Assembly: GCF_024160105.1 (NCBI RefSeq)
Contig: NZ_JAMFTQ010000005.1
Location: 62,001-126,000 of the forward strand
Source: Corynebacterium stercoris
GTDB lineage: Bacteria; Actinomycetota; Actinomycetes; Mycobacteriales; Mycobacteriaceae
Length of the DNA stretch: 64,000 bases
Direction: 5' to 3'
Shown: one piece after another, positions 7,972 to 15,791 of the stretch
Layout: each line of letters begins with the position of its first letter
Numbering within the stretch: the stretch's first letter is position 1
Notes under the pieces: generated by a model
Told to the model about the DNA's origin: nothing
Seen by the model: only the letters and a program-made list of their open reading frames with translations
Databases searched by the model: none
Program-made: the position numbers and the translations under genes

Positions 7972-9378
7972 GTGCAGTACACCCCGCCGAAACTTCCCTC
8001 CCCGGACGATCCCCGCTGGCTGATCAAGACGTTGAACAGCCGGTGGCGCTACTCCGTCCCCGCGGCGCTCGGCATCACCCTGATGATGGTCACCAACGCA
8101 TCCGCGCCTGTGATCGTCGGCAGGGCAATCGATAGCGCCATCGCCACGCAATCCGTCGCCGATCTCAAGCGCTACATTGTTCTCCTCGCCGCCGTCATGC
8201 TGCTCGGCGCGATAGGCGGGTGGTTCGGCCGCGGCTGGCTGTCCAAGGCTGTGCTCACCGTCGGCCACGATCTGCGTATGGCCGTCACCGGCCGGATCCT
8301 CGATCCGCGAGGCGTGGGCGGCACCCGCTACACCCCGGGTGAGCTGCTCTCCATCGCATCCACCGATGTCAAACGCGTCTCAGAGGCCGTTTTTCTCATG
8401 GTCTTCCCGGTGGGGCACCTGCTTACCATCGCGTACGTGGCTTACGTCGTGGGTGCGATCCACCTGCCGCTCGGCATCGCGATCCTGGCCGGCGGGCCGC
8501 TGGTTGTCTTCGGCACCATGGCGGCTGGCAAACCACTGCGCCGCACGTCCGGTGCGCGGCAAAGGGCGCTTGCGGATGCCGCCGCCACAGCCACCGATGT
8601 CGTCGAGGGCCTGCGCATCATCAAGGGGCTCGGCGCCGTTGATGTGGTGAGTGGCCGCTACAAGCAAGCGTCGGCACGCGCACGCGACACCACGATTCGC
8701 GCGAACGCTTCGCACGCGAAGCTCGATGCCACTACCGAGGCCCTGGGCACGCTGTACGTGATCGCCACCTCCCTGCTCGCAGCGGTGTTCACAGTGCGAG
8801 GGGTGATCAGCATCGGCGACCTCATCACCATCATCGGCATCACCCAATTCGTGATCACGCCCATGACCTTCCTGGGTAAGCACATCGCCGCGCGTTGGGC
8901 CCCGGCTCAGGCGAGCGCCGCGCGCATCACCGAGCTGCTCCTTGCGCCCCCGCTTTTCGACGCTTTCTTCACACCCCCCTCCTTCCCGCCCGGCCTGACA
9001 GTAATCGACCAACCGCCACCCGCAGACCTCGCCCAGATTGATCCGGCGAAGGCGCTTGTTGCACCCCACGCCGCCCACATCTTCGAAGGCGGCGTGCTGG
9101 ACAATGTTGCCGACGACCCGGATGCCGCCCGCGCGGCACTTGACGTTGCGGCGGGCGGCGACATCCTCGGCCCCGGGCTCTCTGGCGGCCAGCGGCAACG
9201 CGTGGCTCTCGCCCGCGCCATCGCCGCCGACCCCGACGTGCTCATCCTCCAGGACCCGACCACCGCCGTGGATTCCGTCACTGAGCAGGCCATCGCCGAG
9301 AACGTGGCCGCGCACCGCGCCGGGCGCACCACCGTGGTCTATACCTCCTCGCTGGCTTGGAAGGCGGTGGCGGAGTAG
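7972..9378 (+). CDS. ABC exporter subunit with truncated nucleotide-binding domain (no Walker A)
   Basis: This is a 468-residue half-transporter. Residues ~25-320 are a type-IV exporter transmembrane domain with about six helices. The nucleotide-binding region is abnormally short, only ~140 residues. It has a perfect signature LSGGQRQRVALARAI near residue 402 but no Walker A, a Q-loop replaced by APHAAH, a Walker B reading LILQDP (canonical LLLDEP), and no H-loop His (VVYTSSLAW). It therefore cannot bind ATP through its own P-loop. GTG start, with AAGGATG upstream. The partner gene starts at GTG 9378 inside the TAG stop (TAGTG), which implies a coupled heterodimer. The substrate is unknown. 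Confidence 0.88.
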   Translation: MQYTPPKLPSPDDPRWLIKTLNSRWRYSVPAALGITLMMVTNASAPVIVGRAIDSAIATQSVADLKRYIVLLAAVMLLGAIGGWFGRGWLSKAVLTVGHDLRMAVTGRILDPRGVGGTRYTPGELLSIASTDVKRVSEAVFLMVFPVGHLLTIAYVAYVVGAIHLPLGIAILAGGPLVVFGTMAAGKPLRRTSGARQRALADAAATATDVVEGLRIIKGLGAVDVVSGRYKQASARARDTTIRANASHAKLDATTEALGTLYVIATSLLAAVFTVRGVISIGDLITIIGITQFVITPMTFLGKHIAARWAPAQASAARITELLLAPPLFDAFFTPPSFPPGLTVIDQPPPADLAQIDPAKALVAPHAAHIFEGGVLDNVADDPDAARAALDVAAGGDILGPGLSGGQRQRVALARAIAADPDVLILQDPTTAVDSVTEQAIAENVAAHRAGRTTVVYTSSLAWKAVAE

Positions 9379-11117
9379 TGCGTTTCCCCACCGCAACAGG
9401 TGCCGAGGTGCGCCGTGAAGTCTCCCGCCAGCTCAGCGAGCTGCCCCAGGCGCGTGCACGCTTTTGGGCGTCTGTCCTCGTGCTCTCGTTGGGCGCAGCT
9501 GCGTCGATGGCGGTGCCGCTGCTTCTTGGCCGGGTGGTGGACGTGGTGCTCGAGGGTGGCAGTGACATTCTCGTCATCGGCCTCCTTGTCTCGCTCGCCG
9601 CGGTGGTCAGCGCCAGCCTCAACGCCGCAGGCTTCTACATCCTCTCCACCGTCGCCGAGCGCGCTATCGCCAACCTCCGCGAAGACATGGTGGATACCGC
9701 CCTCCACCTGCCGACCCACCAGGTGGAAGAAGCGGGCTCCGGCGACCTGTTGTCACGCTCCACCGATGATGTCGCCGAGCTCTCCAGCTCCATCTCTGAG
9801 GCTCTCCCGGCCGTCACCTCCGCCGTGTTTGTGCTGGTGGCAACAGCAATCACGCTGGTCGGCCTCGACCCGTACTACCTCGTCGTCCCCCTCATTGCCG
9901 CACCCGCGTATTACCTCAGCTTCCGCCAGTACCTCAAGTCCGCGCCCGAGCGTTACGCCAAGGAACGCGCATCGATGGCGGAGCGCGCAACCAGGGTGCT
10001 CGAGTCGATCCAAGGGTTGGAGACGCTGCACGCGTTCCGTCGCGAAGCAAAGGCCCAAGAACGCATCGGGGAGGCCTCTTACCGAGTTGTCGAGAACGGC
10101 TACGCCGCGCGGCGCACCATGATGGTCACCCAATCGCAAATGGCCGCGATCGAAGCTGCGATGCTGATCGCCGGCCTCGTCATGAGCTACCTCGCCGTCC
10201 GCAACGGCCAGCTCACCATCGGCGAGGTCACCGGCGCGATGATGATCATCATCCGCATCAAACGCCCCATGATGGGCATCATCCACACCCTTGACACCGT
10301 CAATTCCGGCTACGCGTCGCTGGCGCGCATCGTCGGCGTCGTGCACAACCCGCCGCCGCGCGTACCCGACAGCGGCGCACCCCAGCCCAGCGGCGAGGCG
10401 GACCTTCGCGATGTCAATTTCGCCTACGACGGCGGCTGGGCCGTCCGCGACATCACCTTCCACGTCGCGCCGGGGGAGAAGGTCGCCCTTGTCGGTGCGT
10501 CCGGTGCCGGCAAAAGCACGGTCGCCGCGCTGCTCGCGGGTCTACGCGTCCCCGATTCGGGGCACGTGCTTATCGACGCCACCCCCGTCACCACCTTGTC
10601 CGATTCCGAACGAGTCGCCCGCCTCGCGCTCGTGTCTCAAGACGTGCACGTGTTCTCGGGGACGTTGCGGGAGGATATGAGCGTCGCCAAGCCTGGTGCG
10701 AGCGACACCGAGCTACGCGCGGCGCTGGATGCCGTCGGCGCTGATTGGTTCGCGGACTTGCCCGATGGCCTCGACACCGTCGTCGGGTCTCGCGGCGAAC
10801 GCCTCGATCCCGTGCAGGCGCAACAGCTCGCGCTTGCCCGCATTTTTCTGATGGACCCAGCAATTGTGGTGATGGACGAGGCAACTGCCGAAGCCGGATC
10901 CGCCGGTGCGGGCGAGTTGGAACACGCCGCCCGCGCTATCACCGACGGCCGCTCCAGCGTCGTCATCGCCCACCGTCTCGACCAAGCCGCCGACGCGGAC
11001 CTCATTCTGGTTATGGACGCAGGCAGAATCGTCGAGCGTGGCACCCACGAAGAGCTCCTCGGCCTCGGCGGGCGCTACGCCAAGCTCTGGGGAGCGTGGT
11101 CGCGGGGGAGGGTATAG
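9378..11117 (+). CDS. ABC exporter subunit with intact Walker motifs but degenerate signature
   Basis: This is a 579-residue half-transporter: six-helix exporter domain (residues ~15-310) plus a full-length nucleotide-binding domain. Walker A is GASGAGKST (~residue 373), the Q-loop is LVSQD, Walker B plus catalytic Glu is VVMDEAT (~497), and the H-loop is VIAHRLD (~530). The signature LSGGQ is replaced by LDPVQ (~476). In a heterodimer with the upstream subunit, this Walker A/B would pair with that subunit's intact LSGGQ to form one complete ATP site. The other site would lack both halves. The start at GTG 9378 uses the TAGTG junction; an in-frame TTG at 9357 is possible. The 3' end overlaps the convergent ASCH gene by 43 bp. 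Confidence 0.9.
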   Translation: MRFPTATGAEVRREVSRQLSELPQARARFWASVLVLSLGAAASMAVPLLLGRVVDVVLEGGSDILVIGLLVSLAAVVSASLNAAGFYILSTVAERAIANLREDMVDTALHLPTHQVEEAGSGDLLSRSTDDVAELSSSISEALPAVTSAVFVLVATAITLVGLDPYYLVVPLIAAPAYYLSFRQYLKSAPERYAKERASMAERATRVLESIQGLETLHAFRREAKAQERIGEASYRVVENGYAARRTMMVTQSQMAAIEAAMLIAGLVMSYLAVRNGQLTIGEVTGAMMIIIRIKRPMMGIIHTLDTVNSGYASLARIVGVVHNPPPRVPDSGAPQPSGEADLRDVNFAYDGGWAVRDITFHVAPGEKVALVGASGAGKSTVAALLAGLRVPDSGHVLIDATPVTTLSDSERVARLALVSQDVHVFSGTLREDMSVAKPGASDTELRAALDAVGADWFADLPDGLDTVVGSRGERLDPVQAQQLALARIFLMDPAIVVMDEATAEAGSAGAGELEHAARAITDGRSSVVIAHRLDQAADADLILVMDAGRIVERGTHEELLGLGGRYAKLWGAWSRGRV

Positions 11118-11473
11118 ACCAGCTCAAAGGTCTCGCACTGCACGATTTCGTCTTCGCTGAAACCCGGATCTACCGAGGTGAAGAAGTCCTTGTGCTCGCT
11201 CCGCCAGTATTCCAAGGACAGGTCGCCTTCACCTTCCGATGCCGCGAATTCCGCATTCACATCGTTGAACGGCACCTGCTCGACGCGCACGTAGCGAATG
11301 ACCGCGGCGGGTTCCCCGCGGCCGTCGAGAATCGTGTCCTCGACACCTACCCGCACATCCGGGTCGCAGGGCCAGCTTGTTGTGCCGGTCTTGGCGCCGG
11401 ACAGCACCAGCGACAGCAACGTGTCCGCCATTTCCGGCGTGTTTCCGAATGCGAATGCAGCCACGAGAATCAC
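11075..11473 (-). CDS. ASCH domain protein
   Basis: This is a 132-residue protein. Its FAFGNTPEMADTLLSLVLSG, KTGTTSWP and VIRYVRVEQVPFNDV segments fit the ASCH (DUF984) fold, a PUA-like beta-barrel thought to bind RNA. The late block EYWRSEHKDFF is also typical of the family. The GTG start at 11473 has GAAGG about 11 nt upstream. The C-terminus is encoded antisense to the last 43 bp of the ABC gene. The role in the cell is unknown; related proteins are proposed to act in RNA metabolism or as N4-acetylcytidine hydrolases. Confidence 0.75.
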   Translation of the reverse strand: MILVAAFAFGNTPEMADTLLSLVLSGAKTGTTSWPCDPDVRVGVEDTILDGRGEPAAVIRYVRVEQVPFNDVNAEFAASEGEGDLSLEYWRSEHKDFFTSVDPGFSEDEIVQCETFELVYTLPRDHAPQSLA

Positions 11474-11549
11474 ATTAGAGCGACCTTCTCGGAGCCTGTG
11501 GAAGGGGTTACAGTGAGAAATAGCACTTTAATATTTGAGGAGGTTCTCC

Positions 11550-13058
11550 GTGAGTACCGCAGTTACCGAAGCCAAGCCGCCAACGCCTGCAAGTACTACT
11601 CAGGAGCGCAGCCGAGGCAAAAACATCGCGTTTTTCCTCTCCTTCGCCGCGTTGATCGCGGTGCTCCTCATCCCGATTCCGGGCCTCGACTGGCCGGGCA
11701 AGATTGCGCTGGCGATGCTGGCCTTCGCCGTGATCATGTGGGTGTCCGAGGCCGTCTCCTACCCGGTCAGTGCAGTGATGATCATCGGACTGATCTCGCT
11801 CATGCTCACCTTCGCGCCCGATCCCGATGATCCGGGCAAGCTGATCGGCGCCAAAACGGCGCTGAGCACCGCAATGGCGGGCTTCTCCTCGTCCGCCGTC
11901 GCCCTGGTCGCCGCCGCGCTCGCGCTCGCAACCGCCATGCAGGCCACCGGCCTGCACCGGCGCCTCGCCCTGTACGTGCTCAAGTTTGCGGGCGAGAAGG
12001 TGTCGCACATCGTCATCGGCGCGATCGTCATTTCCATCATCCTGGCGTTCTTCGTGCCGTCGGCAACCGCCCGCGCGGGCGCCGTGGTCCCGATTTTGTT
12101 GGGCATGGTCGCCGCCTTCGGCCTCCCCACGGACTCAAAGCTTTCGGCACTCCTGATCATCACCGCAACGCAGGCCGTCTCCATCTGGAACGTGGGCATT
12201 AAGACCGCGGCCGCTCAAAACCTCGTCGCCGTCGGCTTCATTGAGGATCAGATGGGTCAGACCATTTCCTGGGGCCAGTGGTTCCTGTGGGCCGCCCCGT
12301 GGTCGGTCCTGATGTCCATTGCGCTGTACTTCATCATGCGCTGGGCCATCAAGCCGGAGACGGAATCGATTACGGGCGGAAAAGAGCTCGTCGAAAAGCA
12401 AATTGCGGAGATGGGCCCGATGTCCGGCGCCGAGAAGCGCCTCACCGCCATCGCTGTGGTCCTGTTGTTCTTCTGGGCCACGGAGGGTGTGCTGCACCCG
12501 CTGAGCTCGGAGATCACCACGATTGTCGCGGTGGGCATCATGCTCCTGCCGGGCATCGGTGTCATGACGTGGAAATACGCCCAAGAAAAGATCAACTGGG
12601 GCACGCTCATCGTCTTCGCTGCGGGTATCTCGCTCGGCTCGTTCCTGCTGAAAACGGGCGCGGCGACCTGGCTCTCCGAGGTCACGTTCGGCGCCATCGG
12701 CCTCGATTCCATGCCGATCTTGGCGACGATTGCGCTGGTCTCCCTCTTCAACATCATCATCCACCTGGGCTTCGCCTCCGCCACCTCGCTGGCATCCGCG
12801 CTGATCCCGGTCTTCATCGCGCTCGCCGCGACGCTCAGCGTGCCTAACGACGGCGTCGGCTTCGTGATCATCCAGCAGTTCGTGATCTGCTTCGGCTTCC
12901 TGCTGCCGGTTTCCGCGCCGCAGAACATGCTCGCCTACGGTACGGGCGCGTTCACCCCGCAGCAGTTCCTCCGCACCGGTATCCCGCTCACCATCATCGG
13001 CTACCTGCTGATCCTGCTGCTCTCCGCAACCTATTGGAACTGGATCGGGTTGGTGTAG
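11550..13058 (+). CDS. DASS (SLC13) family sodium:dicarboxylate symporter
   Basis: This 502-residue integral membrane protein has about a dozen hydrophobic segments. It carries the DASS-family blocks WVSEAVSYPVSAVMIIGLIS, SATARAGAVVPILLG and GFASATSLASALIPVFIALA. The family imports C4-dicarboxylates or citrate with Na+. The GTG start at 11550 is preceded by GAGGAGG with ideal spacing, so the TTG frame start at 11535 is rejected. The gene stands alone between two genes on the opposite strand, and its TAG abuts the convergent gene at 13059 with no spacer. Substrate preference cannot be read from the sequence. Confidence 0.88.
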   Translation: MSTAVTEAKPPTPASTTQERSRGKNIAFFLSFAALIAVLLIPIPGLDWPGKIALAMLAFAVIMWVSEAVSYPVSAVMIIGLISLMLTFAPDPDDPGKLIGAKTALSTAMAGFSSSAVALVAAALALATAMQATGLHRRLALYVLKFAGEKVSHIVIGAIVISIILAFFVPSATARAGAVVPILLGMVAAFGLPTDSKLSALLIITATQAVSIWNVGIKTAAAQNLVAVGFIEDQMGQTISWGQWFLWAAPWSVLMSIALYFIMRWAIKPETESITGGKELVEKQIAEMGPMSGAEKRLTAIAVVLLFFWATEGVLHPLSSEITTIVAVGIMLLPGIGVMTWKYAQEKINWGTLIVFAAGISLGSFLLKTGAATWLSEVTFGAIGLDSMPILATIALVSLFNIIIHLGFASATSLASALIPVFIALAATLSVPNDGVGFVIIQQFVICFGFLLPVSAPQNMLAYGTGAFTPQQFLRTGIPLTIIGYLLILLLSATYWNWIGLV

Positions 13059-13445
13059 CTACTCCAACACCAGCCCGAGGTGGATACTTTCCAGCTCGTG
13101 CTCACCCGGCCCCGCGGGTAGCGCCTGCAGCTCGCGGGCGGTGGCGGGGGACACAGGTATGATCCAGCCGTGTTTCGGGTCGAGCACTGGGGCTTCGGCG
13201 CTTTTCGACGGCACAAATGTCACCGCGCGTTCGTCATGGGCAACGAATTGCACCGCGCCGCGCATGCCCCGAAGCTCCTCGAGCACGACGGGGGTGGTGG
13301 TGAGAATGACAATTTTCTCGTCGGTATCGGGGGAGAGGTTGGCGGTGTGGATGTGCAGCACCGGCACCTCCACGCGCCCATACGAAGTCGGCATTTCCAC
13401 CAACCGCTCCCGCCCTGAACCCCGCACCCAGTCCATGAAACCCAT
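13059..13445 (-). CDS. Hypothetical protein (128 aa)
   Basis: This is a soluble ~128-residue protein starting MGFMDWVRGSGRERLVEMP, with a beta-rich centre (VLHIHTANLSPDTDEKIVIL, then FVAHDERAVTFVPS). I do not recognise a family. The start at 13445 is favoured by TACACT ending 7 nt upstream; a second ATG at 13436 is possible. Its -10 lies inside the N-terminal codons of the divergent DUF2200 gene, and the two starts overlap. The longer frame upstream to 13733 is antisense to DUF2200 and Ser/Arg-rich, so I treat it as a shadow. Confidence 0.65.
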   Translation of the reverse strand: MGFMDWVRGSGRERLVEMPTSYGRVEVPVLHIHTANLSPDTDEKIVILTTTPVVLEELRGMRGAVQFVAHDERAVTFVPSKSAEAPVLDPKHGWIIPVSPATARELQALPAGPGEHELESIHLGLVLE

Positions 13446-13755
13446 GCGGGCGAGTGTAATTGCGTACGCTCGCACTCGCGAGGAGCTCGATGACATCCTC
13501 GGCTGGTTTTCGGGCCTGACCGCAGACCAGCTCCACGCAGCCGCTGACTCGGAGCAAACACTTGGTGATTTCGTGCGAACTACCGCCCGCATCACCGAAA
13601 ACGCCGAACTTATCACCGGCAGCATCTGTGGGGTGAAGGTGCAGGAAGTGGAGGACCCGACGATGCGAGCGATTCGCCAGATGGACAAGATCGTCGACGA
13701 GCTGGCAAAGGGCAAGGCTTCTGACAAGATCAAACGCTCAGGCCCCCTAGAGTAG
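13435..13755 (+). CDS. DUF2200 family protein, N-terminally short
   Basis: This is a 106-residue frame with the core of DUF2200: TREELDDILGWFSGLTADQL, ELITGSICGVKVQEVEDPTM and IVDELAKGKASDKI. Family members normally open with a conserved stretch of the type VYxxYVxKxERKGRT before EELD. Here only MKPMRASVIAYARTREELD is present, so roughly ten residues are missing or altered. Start codons at 13435 or 13444 both overlap the start of the divergent gene at 13059-13445. No ribosome site precedes either. The stop is 5 bp from the YihY gene, so it probably leads that operon. Function unknown. It may be reduced or decaying. Confidence 0.7.
   Translation: MKPMRASVIAYARTREELDDILGWFSGLTADQLHAAADSEQTLGDFVRTTARITENAELITGSICGVKVQEVEDPTMRAIRQMDKIVDELAKGKASDKIKRSGPLE
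13453..13458 (-). promoter_or_regulatory. Putative leaderless -10 (TACACT) for the 128-aa gene
   Basis: TACACT, 7 nt (CGCCCGC), then ATG at 13445 on the minus strand. The hexamer sits inside the opposite-strand DUF2200 coding sequence. Confidence 0.4.
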
Positions 13756-13760
13756 GACGC

Positions 13761-14897
13761 ATGTCAGAGCCCGCGCCGCCTCCAGAATCCACCTCCTACC
13801 GCGCCGAGCTGATCATGCCCTACGGCGTCGGCGAGGTGGACCTCGTGCCGCCAGACGCCAAACATGTCGATCCCCTGGCTCGGAGCAATCGGCTTACCAA
13901 ACCCGGCTGGAAGCTGGTGTTCAAGCGCGTCATCGCCGACTGGGGTGCGGACGCCATGGTGGACCGCGGGGCGACGCTGACGTACTACTCGGTGCTCTCG
14001 GTCGCGCCGATGCTACTTGCCGCCTATTCCATTGCGTCCCTGCTGTTGCGCCGCCAAGAGGACGTGGCGAACTCGCTCATGGCCGATGTCATCCACACCT
14101 ACGTGCCGACAGAGCTCCAACCCCAGGCGTTCAACCTGCTTTCTAGCATCATTGGCACGGCGGCCCAGAGCACGGTCGCGCTGACCATCTCGCTCATCAT
14201 CTCGCTGCTGTCAGCCTCGGCGTACGTGCGCTCTTTTTCCCGCAACGCGAACCTGATCTACGGCCGCACGGAGGGCCGCAACATTTTCGTCACGTGGATC
14301 ACCATGTGGATCATCACGCTGGTGATGGTTGCCGGCGGCGTCATCATCGTCCTCGGCGCGCTGCTCACCGACTCGATTGTCCAGGCAGTCCTCGGCCCGA
14401 TCGCGAAACCGCTCAAGCTCGAGGGCACCCTTGAGTACCTCACCAGTATTTTCCTGCCCGTCTGGTCCTACCTGCGCGGGCCGGTCATCCTAATCACCGC
14501 GATTGCCTTGGTGAGCATCCTGTACTACCTCGCCCCCAACGTGAAGCCGGGGCGGTTCCGCCTGCTCACACTGGGCTCAACGCTGGCGCTCACCGTGGTC
14601 ATCCTCATCTGGGTCGCATTCACGTGGTACCTGAGCAATATCGGCATCCGCACCACTTACGGTGCCTTCGGTACCGTGCTGGTCATCCTCGGTCTCATCT
14701 GGGTGATGAACATCGTGCTGCTTGAGGGCGTAAAGATCGACGCGGAGGTCTTGCGCGCCAAAGAGATCCAAGTCGGCATCGATTCCTCCCGCGTCATCCA
14801 CGCCGCGCCCCGCTCGAACGCGGGTGCCGCGTGGCGCTTGCAGCTGGAACGCTGGATTGACAAATCAGTGGCGGAGATCGAGGCGCAGCGCGAGTAG
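13761..14897 (+). CDS. yihY: YihY/BrkB-like inner membrane protein
   Basis: This 378-residue protein belongs to the YihY (UPF0761) family. The conserved opening RVIADWGADAMVDRGATLTY, YSVLSVAPMLLAAYSIAS and the later FGTVLVILGLIWVMNIVLLE place it there. Six transmembrane segments follow a ~70-residue cytoplasmic N-terminus. The family was once called ribonuclease BN in error; its molecular role is not established. TAGGACGC precedes the ATG, 5 bp after the DUF2200 stop, and the SDR gene follows after 9 bp, so it lies inside a tight operon that runs on to bioD. Confidence 0.88.
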   Translation: MSEPAPPPESTSYRAELIMPYGVGEVDLVPPDAKHVDPLARSNRLTKPGWKLVFKRVIADWGADAMVDRGATLTYYSVLSVAPMLLAAYSIASLLLRRQEDVANSLMADVIHTYVPTELQPQAFNLLSSIIGTAAQSTVALTISLIISLLSASAYVRSFSRNANLIYGRTEGRNIFVTWITMWIITLVMVAGGVIIVLGALLTDSIVQAVLGPIAKPLKLEGTLEYLTSIFLPVWSYLRGPVILITAIALVSILYYLAPNVKPGRFRLLTLGSTLALTVVILIWVAFTWYLSNIGIRTTYGAFGTVLVILGLIWVMNIVLLEGVKIDAEVLRAKEIQVGIDSSRVIHAAPRSNAGAAWRLQLERWIDKSVAEIEAQRE

Positions 14898-14906
14898 GGT
14901 GGCCGC

Positions 14907-15791
14907 ATGGCACTCATTGATCCCCGCACGAAGTACCCGTCCCAGTTCCCCAAGGAGGGGCGCCAAGAAAATCCCGGTCTTGACGTGGCCATGACCACCG
15001 AGCCGGATCTCGGCCTGTCCACGTACAAGGGCTCCGGCAAGCTGGAGGGCCGCCGCGCGCTGATCACCGGCGGCGATTCCGGCATCGGCGCGGCCACGGC
15101 AATCGCGTTCGCGCGCGAGGGTGCCGATGTTGCCATCGCGTACCTCCCGGAGGAGCAGGAGGACGCGGACCGCATCATCGCCGCGATCGAAGATGCTGGC
15201 CAGAAGGCTGTCGGCATCCCGGGTGATCTGACTGACCGCGAGACCTGCACCGCGACCGTCGAAAAGGCGGTGGAGGCACTCGGCAGCCTCGACATTTTGG
15301 TCAACAACGCCTCCCGCCAGGTCTACAACGAGGGCCTCCTCGATATTTCGGACGAGGACTTCGACGCAACGATGAAGACCAACATCTACTCCGCCTTTTA
15401 CATCACGAAGCAAGCGGTGCCGCACATGCCGCCGGGATCCTCCATTATCTTCTCCACCTCCATCCAGGCGTACGACCCCTCCCAGCCGCTCCTTGATTAC
15501 GCCATTACAAAGGCCGCGTTCAACAATTTCGCCAAGGGGCTGTCTCAGGAGCTGCTGAAGGAGCGAGGCATCCGTGTCAACGCCGTCGCGCCGGGCCCGA
15601 TTTGGACCGTGATCCAGCCCGCCGAAGGCCAGCCCGAGGAGAAGGTGGACACCTTCGGCCAGGACTCGGACATGGGCCGCCCGGGCCAGCCGGCGGAGTT
15701 GGCCGGCGCGTACGTCTTCCTCGCTTCCGAGGACGCGTCGTACATTTCCGGCGAGACCCTGGCAGTCACGGGCGGCCGCCTCACCCCGTAA
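14907..15791 (+). CDS. SDR family oxidoreductase (YghA/GsiB-like general stress type)
   Basis: This is a 294-residue classical short-chain dehydrogenase with the ~45-residue N-terminal extension seen in YghA-type members (DPRTKYPSQFPKEGRQENPG). It has the cofactor loop TGGDSGIG, NNAS, the active-site Ser in IFSTSIQAYDPSQ, and YAITK (catalytic Tyr and Lys). The C-terminal GRPGQPAELAGAYVFLASED is standard. The substrate is unknown; relatives reduce small aldehydes or sugars. The TAA stop overlaps the bioA ATG (TAATG), so the genes are translationally coupled. This does not prove a role in biotin synthesis. Confidence 0.88.
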   Translation: MALIDPRTKYPSQFPKEGRQENPGLDVAMTTEPDLGLSTYKGSGKLEGRRALITGGDSGIGAATAIAFAREGADVAIAYLPEEQEDADRIIAAIEDAGQKAVGIPGDLTDRETCTATVEKAVEALGSLDILVNNASRQVYNEGLLDISDEDFDATMKTNIYSAFYITKQAVPHMPPGSSIIFSTSIQAYDPSQPLLDYAITKAAFNNFAKGLSQELLKERGIRVNAVAPGPIWTVIQPAEGQPEEKVDTFGQDSDMGRPGQPAELAGAYVFLASEDASYISGETLAVTGGRLTP

